17,657 nucleotides of DNA. Origin: Phycisphaerales bacterium (GTDB lineage Bacteria > Planctomycetota > Phycisphaerae > Phycisphaerales > SM1A02). Both the position numbers and the translations under genes were made by a program. The stretch lies in contig VERO01000014.1 of NCBI GenBank assembly GCA_018882625.1, positions 1-17,657 of the forward strand, given 5' to 3'. Shown piece after piece: positions 1 to 6,399 of the stretch; within the stretch, counting starts at the first letter, position 1; every line of letters begins with the position of its first letter. The notes below the pieces were generated by a model. That model did no database searches, was not told the origin of the DNA, and saw only the letters and a list, made by a program, of their open reading frames with translations.

Positions 1-598
1 AGTGCCAGTACATGGCGCTCAGCAGCACGCCGTTGGAGTGGCCGGGGCCGTACCGGTTCGCGTGCGCGCGCGCGGTGACGAATCCCAGGCCCACGCATCC
101 GCCGACCACGTGGGCCGCGTGAAGGCCCGTCAGCACGAAGAAGGTCCAGCTGAAGAGGTCCGGCAGCAGCGGGTCGCCCGGTTCGGGCGGAAGGTCGGGC
201 GGCGGCACCGGAAGCCCCTGCCACATCTGGAACCACGCCTGGCACTGCGTGACCAGGAAGACCGCCGCGAGAAGGCACGTCAGCGCCATCCAGCGCCAGA
301 CGCGCACGCCGCCGGTCGTGCGGGCCGCCGACAGCGCCCACTGGTGGGTGACGCTCGACGCGACCAGCGCCAGCGTGCTCGCGAGCAGGGTCAGCGGAAG
401 CCCCGGCGTGCGCGATCCCTTCCACGGCACATCAGGATCGGGATTGATCCGCACCACGAGGTACCCCAGCAGCATCGACACGAAGACGATCGCCACCACG
501 AGCACGAAGAGCCACATTCCGGCGCGCGCCGCGCGCGCACGTGACGAGTCGTCCGTGAACGGATCCCGCCCGGCGAGCCAGTCCGCCGTCAGCGGCAT
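1..598 (-). CDS. Second cytochrome c oxidase subunit III-like protein, 3' end outside the window
   Basis: I translated this gene by hand on the minus strand. It is open from an ATG at 598 to the window edge, at least 199 residues with no stop. The visible part has a membrane helix near residues 27-50 starting GMWLFVLV, further helices near 68-88 and 102-120, and the subunit III signature WTFFVLTGLHAAHVVGG near residues 150-166. It ends at AMYWH, where the family normally continues YWHFVD. This places it in the heme-copper oxidase subunit III family, whose members are membrane subunits that stabilise subunit I and lack redox centres. It follows coxD by 72 bp and is a paralog, not a copy, of the coxC gene at 1115-2089. 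No clear Shine-Dalgarno sequence precedes the ATG, and no other in-frame ATG lies just upstream. Family assignment is firm; whether it is a structural subunit of the same oxidase is inference. Confidence 0.85.
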   Translation of the reverse strand, partial: MPLTADWLAGRDPFTDDSSRARAARAGMWLFVLVVAIVFVSMLLGYLVVRINPDPDVPWKGSRTPGLPLTLLASTLALVASSVTHQWALSAARTTGGVRVWRWMALTCLLAAVFLVTQCQAWFQMWQGLPVPPPDLPPEPGDPLLPDLFSWTFFVLTGLHAAHVVGGCVGLGFVTARAHANRYGPGHSNGVLLSAMYWH

Positions 599-619
599 GG
601 CTGGCCCAACGCCGGCGTG

Positions 620-645
620 GCCATGCGCGAGCGGCGCGGCATGGC
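620..645. repeat. Inverted repeat (hairpin) between coxD and the second subunit III gene
   Basis: GCCATGC at 620-626 is the exact reverse complement of GCATGGC at 639-645. With one bulged base, pairing extends inward through CGCG/CGCG, leaving a loop of about 5 nt. It lies in the 72-bp gap after coxD. There is no T-run on the minus strand, so it is not a classical terminator. It could be an mRNA stability or processing hairpin, or chance in GC-rich DNA. Confidence 0.4.
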
Positions 646-670
646 GACTGTGGCGCTCATGGCGTTTCGT

Positions 671-1096
671 CTAGCCGTTGGACTTGAAGCGCGCGACCGG
701 CGCGCCCGGCGCATACTTCTCGAGCGTCTCCTGCGCCGCCGATGGGTTGCCGGTGTACATGTCCTTCCTGTACTGCGAGGTGTCCATGATGCAGAACACC
801 ATCATCAGCACGACGAAGGCGATGCATCCGACGAACACAAGCAGGTTGAAGGGGCGGTCCCAGCGCAGGTGCATGAAGAAGAGCGCCACGAGGGTGGCCT
901 TCACGACGGCGATGCCGATGGCGATCCAGATGTTGAACTCGCCGACATCGATGTAGCGCACGGCGACCGTGATCACCGTGAGGACCAGCAGCGCCAGCGC
1001 CGTGGACACGAGCGTGGAGATGGGCACAAGGTGACCGACGAGCGGATGCCCGTCGTGGCTGCCGTGCCCTGCCGTGGTGTGAGCGTTGTGTGCCAT
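671..1096 (-). CDS. coxD: Cytochrome c oxidase subunit IV (prokaryotic type)
   Basis: A 141-residue small membrane subunit of the heme-copper oxidase. Three hydrophobic helices are visible near residues 25-47, 54-75 and 83-104. The second carries the family signature VVKATLVALFFMHLRWD (about 64-80), typical of bacterial subunit IV, which packs against subunits I and III and aids assembly. The N-terminus is rich in histidine (residues 3-22), a trait shared with coxC and several act genes here. The start is ATG at 1096, 18 bp after the coxC stop; the stop is TAG at 671. It is probably translated from the same mRNA as the other cox genes. Family confidence is high; the exact role of this subunit is poorly defined across bacteria. 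Confidence 0.9.
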   Translation of the reverse strand: MAHNAHTTAGHGSHDGHPLVGHLVPISTLVSTALALLVLTVITVAVRYIDVGEFNIWIAIGIAVVKATLVALFFMHLRWDRPFNLLVFVGCIAFVVLMMVFCIMDTSQYRKDMYTGNPSAAQETLEKYAPGAPVARFKSNG

Positions 1097-1114
1097 GTTC
1101 GTGTTCGGTGCGGT

Positions 1115-2089
1115 TCAGTGGATCAGGTAGAAGAGCGGGAACAGGAAGATCCACACGAGGTCGACGATGTGCCAGTAGAGGCCACCGAGGTCGACCGGGG
1201 TGTAGTAGTTGGAGGTGAACTCGCCGCGCGAGGCGCGGATGATCAGCCACCCGATCACGATCATGCCGACGACGACGTGCACGCCGTGCAGGCCCGTCAT
1301 CGCGTAGTAGATGGCGAAGAACTGGTGTACGCCAGGCGGCATCGAGGCATCCTCGAGGTGCAGGCTTTCCGACTCCGTGCCGGGCGGCACCGATGGAGTC
1401 GCCAGCGCAGGGTCCACCGCCGCCATCTTGAGGCCCGAGGGTCCCACGGACGCTGGCGCGATGGCCGATGCATCAGCCGCGGGGAGCGCGCCGATCATCG
1501 GCACCGCCGGGGCGGCTGCGCTGGCGGGCACAGGCACCGCAGCCGGGGGCGGCTCCGGGGCCTTCGACAGCAGGATCGCCTCCTCCGAGCCCGCAGCGTC
1601 CGCCGGCGGGATGTAGAAGCGCGGGCCCCACACCAGGTTCGCGTGGATCTTGTGCTCGTACTCGAAGTACTTGATGACGAGGAAGCCGGCGGCTCCGGCC
1701 ATCGTGAGCCAGAGGCACACCACGAGCGCCGTCTTCTTGCCGCGCTGCGCGAAGTACACGCCGAGCGCCATCGTGAGGCTCGACAGGATGAGCACGCAGG
1801 TGTTGAGCCCACCGAGCATCGTGTCGAGGTAGTGGCTGGCGAAGCTGAACACCTCAGGCGACCTCGCGCGCAGCACCGCGTACGCGACGAAGAGCGCGCC
1901 GAAGAAGAGCACCTCGGTGGCCAGGAACAGCCACATGCCAAGCTTGCCGCTGTCGAACTGCTGGGCGGGCGTGGCGAAGTGGTGCGCCAGGAAGGGGTAC
2001 TGCGAGTGCCCGTGGTCGTCATGGCCTCCATGGCCATGGCTGCCGTGCGCGCCGTGCTGGTCGGATGGTTGTGCGGAGATCTGCGTCAA
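1115..2089 (-). CDS. coxC: Cytochrome c oxidase subunit III with a long internal Ala/Pro-rich insertion
   Basis: 324 residues. Membrane helices lie near residues 51-72, 92-113, 119-139, 256-285 and 302-322. The family motifs GKLGMWLFLATEVLFF (48-63), YFEYEHKI (141-148), MTGLHGVHVVVG (264-275) and YWHIVDLVWIFLFP (305-318) are all present. This is the five-helix form of subunit III. Between helices 3 and 4, where relatives have a short loop, there are roughly 95 residues (155-253), much of it low-complexity Ala/Pro (about 176-240). The N-terminus (12-28) is histidine-rich. The only plausible start is TTG at 2089, two bases past the coxA stop, because the next in-frame ATG falls inside the first helix. 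The tight spacing suggests translational coupling to coxA. The insertion stays in frame and the downstream motifs are intact, so this is not a frameshift. Confidence 0.95.
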   Translation of the reverse strand: MTQISAQPSDQHGAHGSHGHGGHDDHGHSQYPFLAHHFATPAQQFDSGKLGMWLFLATEVLFFGALFVAYAVLRARSPEVFSFASHYLDTMLGGLNTCVLILSSLTMALGVYFAQRGKKTALVVCLWLTMAGAAGFLVIKYFEYEHKIHANLVWGPRFYIPPADAAGSEEAILLSKAPEPPPAAVPVPASAAAPAVPMIGALPAADASAIAPASVGPSGLKMAAVDPALATPSVPPGTESESLHLEDASMPPGVHQFFAIYYAMTGLHGVHVVVGMIVIGWLIIRASRGEFTSNYYTPVDLGGLYWHIVDLVWIFLFPLFYLIH

Positions 2090-2091
2090 GG

Positions 2092-3801
2092 TCAGGCCTT
2101 TGCGGTCTGGGGAGCGCCCTCGTCAAGCTCGGGGTCGAGGCTCCGGTCGACCACGTACCCCTTCTGCGACTCGTCCCAGCGGACGATCGAGAAGTCGTAG
2201 CAGTCGCCCACGCGCGGCTGCTCCTTGAAGTTGTCGTGCGGGGGCGGCGACGCGCACTGCCACTCGAGGCTGCGTCCGCCCCAAGGGTTGGCGGGCGCCT
2301 TGGCCCCGGAGATGAGGCTCTGGATCAGGTAGCCGGCCGTCATCAGGAACCCGAAGGCCATGATGTAGGAGCCGATCGTCGAGATCACATGGTAGATCTG
2401 GAACTCCGGCTGGTAGTCGTAGTACCGGCGCGGCATGCCGTGGCTGCCGAGCATGAACTGCGTGAAGAACGTCAGGTTGAACCCGATGAACACGATCGTG
2501 CAGGCGATCATGCCGAGCTTCTCGTTGTACATGCGTCCTGTCATCTTGGGCCACCAGTGGTGCAGGCCGCCGATCATCGCGATCAGGGCCGAACCCATCA
2601 TCACGTAGTGGAAGTGGGCCACGACGAAGTACGTGTCATGCAGGTGCACGTCTGTGCTCAGGGTCGCCAGGTGCAGGCCGGTGAGGCCGCCAATCGTGAA
2701 GAGCACCAGGAAGCTCAGCGCATAGAGCATCGGGGTGTTGAGGCTGATCGAGCCCTTGTACAGGGTCGCGAGCCAGTTGAAGACCTTCACGGCGGACGGG
2801 ATCGCCACGCTGAAGGAGATCGCGCTGAAGATGGTGTTCATCAGGGCGCTCTGGCCCGAGGTGAACATGTGGTGGCCCCACACCAGGAAGCTGAACATCG
2901 CGATCGCAATCGAGCTGAAGGCGATGAAGCGGTAGCCGAAGATGTGGCGGTGCGCATGGACCGCGATCAGCTCGCTGACGATGCCCATCGCCGGCACGAT
3001 CATGATGTAGACGGCCGGGTGGCTGTAGAACCAGAAGAAGTGCTGGTAGAGCACCGGGTCGCCGCCCATCGAGGGGTTGAAGATGCCCACGTTGAGCACG
3101 CGCTCGACCACGAGCAGCCCGAGCGTGATGGCCAGCACCGGCGTCGCCAGCACCTGGATGATCGCCGTCGAGTAGAGCGCCCACAGGAAGAGCGGCATCC
3201 GGAACCACGTCATGCCCTTGGGGCGCAGCGCGTGGATCGTCACGATGAAGTTCATGCCCGTGAAGATCGACGAGAAGCCCAGGATGAAGACACCCACGAT
3301 GACGGGGATGACTCCGCCGGTCGTCGTGGTCGTGGAGTACGGCGTGTAGAAGGTCCAGCCGGTGTCGAAGCCGCCCATCGCCAGGGACAGCAGCGTGCAG
3401 CCGGCGCCGAGCAGCCACAGGTAGAAGCTGAAGAGGTTCAGGCGCGGGAAGGCCACGTCCTTGGCCCCGAGCATGATCGGGAGGACGAAGTTGCCCAGCG
3501 CGGCCGGGATGCTCGGGATGATCACCAGGAACACCATGATCGCCCCGTGCAGGGTGAAGAACTGGTTGTAGGTGTCGGCGTCGACGAAGGTGCGACCCGG
3601 CGTCAGCAGCTCCGTGCGCAGCAGCAGCGCGAAGATGCCGCCGAGCAGGAACGACAGCAGCACGGCGACCATGTACATGACGCCGATGCGCTTGTGGTCG
3701 AGCGTCACGATCCACGACAGGAAGCCCTTCGTGTGCGTGATGTAGTTGTCCTCGGCCGCTGGGGCGAGGGTGTGGGGATCTCGGATGCCGATGGTGGTCA
3801 T
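2092..3801 (-). CDS. coxA: Cytochrome c oxidase subunit I (type A2 heme-copper oxidase)
   Basis: The 569-residue catalytic subunit, which reduces O2 to water and pumps protons across the cytoplasmic membrane, with about 12 helices. The ligands are visible: His85 in TLHGAIMVF (low-spin heme); His261, His310 and His311 for CuB; His396 (high-spin heme) and His398 (low-spin heme) in VVAHFHYVMMG. The cross-linked tyrosine is Tyr265 and the K-channel lysine is Lys339. The helix VI motif is YSHPAV (259-264) in place of GHPEV, the accepted signature of type A2 enzymes, where Tyr/Ser replace the D-channel glutamate. The C-terminal 70 residues are soluble and carry no known domain I recognise. The start at 3801 has a good Shine-Dalgarno. 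It sits between coxB (19-bp gap) and coxC (2-bp gap). Subunit and subtype are very secure. Confidence 0.98.
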   Translation of the reverse strand: MTTIGIRDPHTLAPAAEDNYITHTKGFLSWIVTLDHKRIGVMYMVAVLLSFLLGGIFALLLRTELLTPGRTFVDADTYNQFFTLHGAIMVFLVIIPSIPAALGNFVLPIMLGAKDVAFPRLNLFSFYLWLLGAGCTLLSLAMGGFDTGWTFYTPYSTTTTTGGVIPVIVGVFILGFSSIFTGMNFIVTIHALRPKGMTWFRMPLFLWALYSTAIIQVLATPVLAITLGLLVVERVLNVGIFNPSMGGDPVLYQHFFWFYSHPAVYIMIVPAMGIVSELIAVHAHRHIFGYRFIAFSSIAIAMFSFLVWGHHMFTSGQSALMNTIFSAISFSVAIPSAVKVFNWLATLYKGSISLNTPMLYALSFLVLFTIGGLTGLHLATLSTDVHLHDTYFVVAHFHYVMMGSALIAMIGGLHHWWPKMTGRMYNEKLGMIACTIVFIGFNLTFFTQFMLGSHGMPRRYYDYQPEFQIYHVISTIGSYIMAFGFLMTAGYLIQSLISGAKAPANPWGGRSLEWQCASPPPHDNFKEQPRVGDCYDFSIVRWDESQKGYVVDRSLDPELDEGAPQTAKA

Positions 3802-3809
3802 GGGTGCAA

Positions 3810-3816
3810 TCCTTCC
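3810..3816 (-). promoter_or_regulatory. Shine-Dalgarno site for coxA
   Basis: On the minus strand GGAAGGA ends 8 bases before the ATG of coxA. It is one of the strongest ribosome binding sites in the left block and supports the start at 3801. Confidence 0.7.
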
Positions 3817-3820
3817 TGCG

Positions 3821-4984
3821 TCACTTCGCCGCGGGGGCGGCGGCCTTCGTCCACTGCCCCTTGGAATCGAACTCGTCGAGCCTCTTGAGCATGCCGATCA
3901 CCGCGTCCGTGGCGCGGTCGCTCAGCTGCCCCTTGAATGTCGGCATCACGTTGCCGTAGCCGCTCACCAGGTGCCTGCCTGGGTTGTAGATGGAGTCGCG
4001 GATGTAGTCCTCGGGGGTGGCGTACTCCTTGCCGGGGCCGATCAGGTCGCGGTAGCTCTTGCCGTCCGCAAACTTCTGGTCGCTGCCCGCTCCGCCCGAG
4101 ACCTTCTCCCACAGGCCCTTCCAGCTCGGGCCGGTGCCCATCGAGCCGTCGATCGAGTGGCACTGCGAGCAGCGCGCATAGATCTTGGGGCCTGCCTTGA
4201 AGTAGAGCTCCTCGTCGTCGATCTCGTCGATCCAGCGCGCCTGCTGCTCGAGCCACTCGTTGAACTCCGTCTCGCCGAGCACGTAGACGCGGCGGTTCAT
4301 GTTGGAGTGGCCGGTGCCGCAGTACTCGGTGCAGAAGAGGTGGTAGCCGTGGTCCGCGCCGGTGATGGCGTCGGACTGGAACCAGAGGTGCGTGTAGCGG
4401 CCAGGCACCACGTCGCGCTTGACGCGGAAGGCCGGGATGAAGAGCGAGTGGAGCACGTCGCTCGAGCGCATCACCAGGCGCACGGGCCTCCCGGCGGGTA
4501 CGTAGAGGTCGTCGCTCTGCGCGCCATTGGGGTACTTGAAGGTCCACGCCCACTTCACCGCGGTGACGTCGATGTCGTAGCTGTTCTTCGGCGGCTGCGA
4601 GAAGTCGAGGTAGCCGCGGAAGCCCATGAAGAAGATCACGACGCACAGCAGCAGCGGGATGATCGTCCACGTGAGCTCGAGCGGCGTGTTGTGGACCGGG
4701 CCGTCCATGCGGAAGCGGTGCGAGTTGCTGCGCACGCGGTACTTCCACGCGAAGTACGCCATGAGCACGACAACGAGCGCAAAGAAGAAGTAGCAGATCC
4801 AGTTGATGACCGCGAGCATCTGGTCCACCGAGCCGGCGATCGTCGAGGCGCCGACGGGCATCCAGAAGTCGGGAGGGATCGTGCCTTCGGGCATCGGGTT
4901 GCCCGCGGGCGCTGCGGCGGGGGCCGCGGCTTGGGCAAGCGTCGCCGGCGCGAGGTGGGCAAGGATGTGGTGGATGGACATCAT
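3821..4984 (-). CDS. coxB: Cytochrome c oxidase subunit II with fused cytochrome c domain (caa3 type)
   Basis: 387 residues. The Ala-rich N-terminus (1-30) looks like a signal region. Two helices follow near 57-80 and 103-122, then the periplasmic cupredoxin domain. CuA ligands are visible: His179 in DVLHSLFIP, and Cys218, Cys222, His226 and Met229 in FCTEYCGTGHSNM. WAWTF (145-149) is the usual aromatic electron-entry patch. A class I cytochrome c domain is fused at the C-terminus, with heme motif CSQCH (272-276) and probable axial Met347 in GNVMPTF. Electrons from the cytochrome subunits of alternative complex III would enter this heme, pass to CuA and then to subunit I. The gene starts with tandem ATGs at 4984/4981, 10 bp after the SCO gene. 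Very secure. Confidence 0.97.
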   Translation of the reverse strand: MMSIHHILAHLAPATLAQAAAPAAAPAGNPMPEGTIPPDFWMPVGASTIAGSVDQMLAVINWICYFFFALVVVLMAYFAWKYRVRSNSHRFRMDGPVHNTPLELTWTIIPLLLCVVIFFMGFRGYLDFSQPPKNSYDIDVTAVKWAWTFKYPNGAQSDDLYVPAGRPVRLVMRSSDVLHSLFIPAFRVKRDVVPGRYTHLWFQSDAITGADHGYHLFCTEYCGTGHSNMNRRVYVLGETEFNEWLEQQARWIDEIDDEELYFKAGPKIYARCSQCHSIDGSMGTGPSWKGLWEKVSGGAGSDQKFADGKSYRDLIGPGKEYATPEDYIRDSIYNPGRHLVSGYGNVMPTFKGQLSDRATDAVIGMLKRLDEFDSKGQWTKAAAPAAK

Positions 4985-4994
4985 GGGGAGCTCG

Positions 4995-5876
4995 TCATGA
5001 GTGGGTGGTCGGGCGCGCTGCGGCCTTCATGCGGGATTCGCGGCGCAGCAGCCAGAGGATTCCGGTCGCCAGCAGCACGATGGTGCACAGGCCGGCGATC
5101 TGGACCAGGCGGAACGCGAAGAGCACGTAGCCCTTCGAGGTGGGGTCGAACTGGTGGCACCAGAGGATGAAGCGGTCGAGCGGCGTGCCGATCGTGCCTT
5201 CGCTCGCCTCCAAGAGCGCCATGCGCACCGTTGCGGGCTCGAACTTCACGCCGTAGAGGTAGCGCACGATGCGGCCGTCCGGCGCGATCATGATCAGGGT
5301 CGCCGGGTGCGCGTACTCGCCGTCGGGCTGCTTGCGGTAGCGGAATCCCGTGGCCTCGCAGATGGCGTTGATGCTCTCCTGGGGTCCGGTCAGGAACCGC
5401 ACGCCGGACTCGACACCGGTGCGGTCGTACTCCGCGAGGTACCCGATCTTCTTGGCCTTCGCGAGCTCGGGGGTCTCCGCGGCGTTGACGCTGATGCTGA
5501 CGAGCTGGAAATCCTCGCCGGGGGTCCAGTCGACGTTGCGCAGAGACCGGAACGCCTCGTTGAGCACCAGCGTGCACAGCATCGGGCAGCGGAAGTAGCC
5601 CAGGTGCAGCATGGTCGGGCGGTCGCTGCGCATCACGTCGCGCAGCGACACCTCCTTCCCGCTGTCGTCGCGGAACTTGGCGTCCAGCGGCACCGTCGTG
5701 CCGAGCTGCTCGGCGATGTCGACCCCCTGCACCTCCTCGGGCACGCCCTCGGCCACCACCGGAGCCTCTCCCGGCGCATGTGGCGGAAGCGCCATCTGCG
5801 CGTGCGCCAGCGCGCACGCGCAGGCGAGGGCCAGCGCGGCGAGGGGCGTTGCGAGATTGGCGAGGCGTGCGGTCAT
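4995..5876 (-). CDS. sco: SCO1/SenC/PrrC-family copper chaperone with C-terminal membrane anchor
   Basis: 293 residues with a thioredoxin-like fold. A signal peptide covers about 1-27 (hydrophobic stretch ending in AHA|Q). The copper-binding motif is CPMLC (Cys97, Cys101), and the third ligand is probably His190 in YAHPATLIMI. SCO proteins deliver copper to the CuA site of subunit II, and here the gene lies directly before coxB, as expected. Unlike the common N-anchored SCO proteins, there is a second helix at the C-terminus (about 254-277) followed by Arg-Arg. Just before it is WCHQFDPTSKGY (239-250), with an extra Cys and His. A redox (thiol-disulfide) role is an alternative within the family. 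The start is ATG at 5876, chosen because it gives a complete signal peptide. Confidence 0.93.
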   Translation of the reverse strand: MTARLANLATPLAALALACACALAHAQMALPPHAPGEAPVVAEGVPEEVQGVDIAEQLGTTVPLDAKFRDDSGKEVSLRDVMRSDRPTMLHLGYFRCPMLCTLVLNEAFRSLRNVDWTPGEDFQLVSISVNAAETPELAKAKKIGYLAEYDRTGVESGVRFLTGPQESINAICEATGFRYRKQPDGEYAHPATLIMIAPDGRIVRYLYGVKFEPATVRMALLEASEGTIGTPLDRFILWCHQFDPTSKGYVLFAFRLVQIAGLCTIVLLATGILWLLRRESRMKAAARPTTHS

Positions 5877-5890
5877 GGCAGGTGCTGGGC

Positions 5891-5931
5891 TTGGGGTCAG
5901 GATCCTTGGGGCCGGGTCTTCGGGGTCAGGT
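5891..5931. repeat. Short degenerate direct repeats in the gap between the small membrane protein gene and sco
   Basis: GGGGTCAGG occurs at 5893-5901 and again at 5922-5930, with a third partial copy (CTTGGGGCCGGG) between them. They lie in the largest internal gap of the left operon (5877-5957, 81 bp). Function is unknown. It may be an internal regulatory or processing region, or only simple-sequence drift. Confidence 0.35.
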
Positions 5932-5957
5932 CTGCGTTCAGCGTGCGGTGCTTCAGA

Positions 5958-6368
5958 TCACTTCGACGCCGGCGGCGCGGTCGATGCGGCGGGTGCGCTG
6001 GCCGGCGCGGGCGCTTCGGGCGCGAATGCCGCGCCGCCGTTGGCCACGACCACCTCCATCGCGCGGCTCACCGGCACGCGGATGCGGCGCTGCTCAGCGC
6101 CGCTGGCCGTCGTTACCGTGTAGGTCCCGTAGTCGGAGATGTTGGCGAGCTGCTTCGCCTTGAGCGCCTGGTACTCGGCCGAGGGCTCGTCGACGACCTT
6201 CGCGTCGAACTCGGTGACCTCGGCGCGGAAGTAGAAGACCGCGATCACCAGGACCAGCGCCGTGAAGACAATCGCGCCACCGAGTGACCAGATCCAGGTG
6301 GAGCCGGCCTCGGGATCGCCGAAGTCGCCGCCCTGGTCATGCGCATGATCTGTGCCGTGTGATGCCAT
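5958..6368 (-). CDS. Small single-pass membrane protein of the ACIII/oxidase cluster, function unknown
   Basis: 136 residues. The N-terminus is acidic and histidine-containing (HGTDHAHDQ at 4-12). One membrane helix spans about 27-48 (WIWSLGGAIVFTALVLVIAV). It is followed by a periplasm-sized soluble part (50-105) and an Ala/Pro/Ser-rich tail (about 110-136). I see no heme, copper or Fe-S motif. It sits 31 bp after actF and 81 bp before sco, between the complex III and oxidase genes, so a structural or assembly role in one of these complexes, or in linking them, is a reasonable inference. From memory, a protein of this size and layout occurs at this position in other planctomycete clusters, but I cannot check this. 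The start is ATG at 6368 without a clear Shine-Dalgarno. Confidence 0.75.
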   Translation of the reverse strand: MASHGTDHAHDQGGDFGDPEAGSTWIWSLGGAIVFTALVLVIAVFYFRAEVTEFDAKVVDEPSAEYQALKAKQLANISDYGTYTVTTASGAEQRRIRVPVSRAMEVVVANGGAAFAPEAPAPASAPAASTAPPASK

Positions 6369-6399
6369 CTCTTGGGGTGCTCTTGGGAGGGTGTGGAGG

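Noticed and set aside
2065..3888. Long plus-strand open frames opposite the cox and act genes, such as 2065-3888 and 7742-10702
   Set aside because: They lie antisense to genes with clear cofactor motifs, have His/Arg/Asp-rich low-complexity translations with no recognisable domain, and are expected by chance at this GC content.
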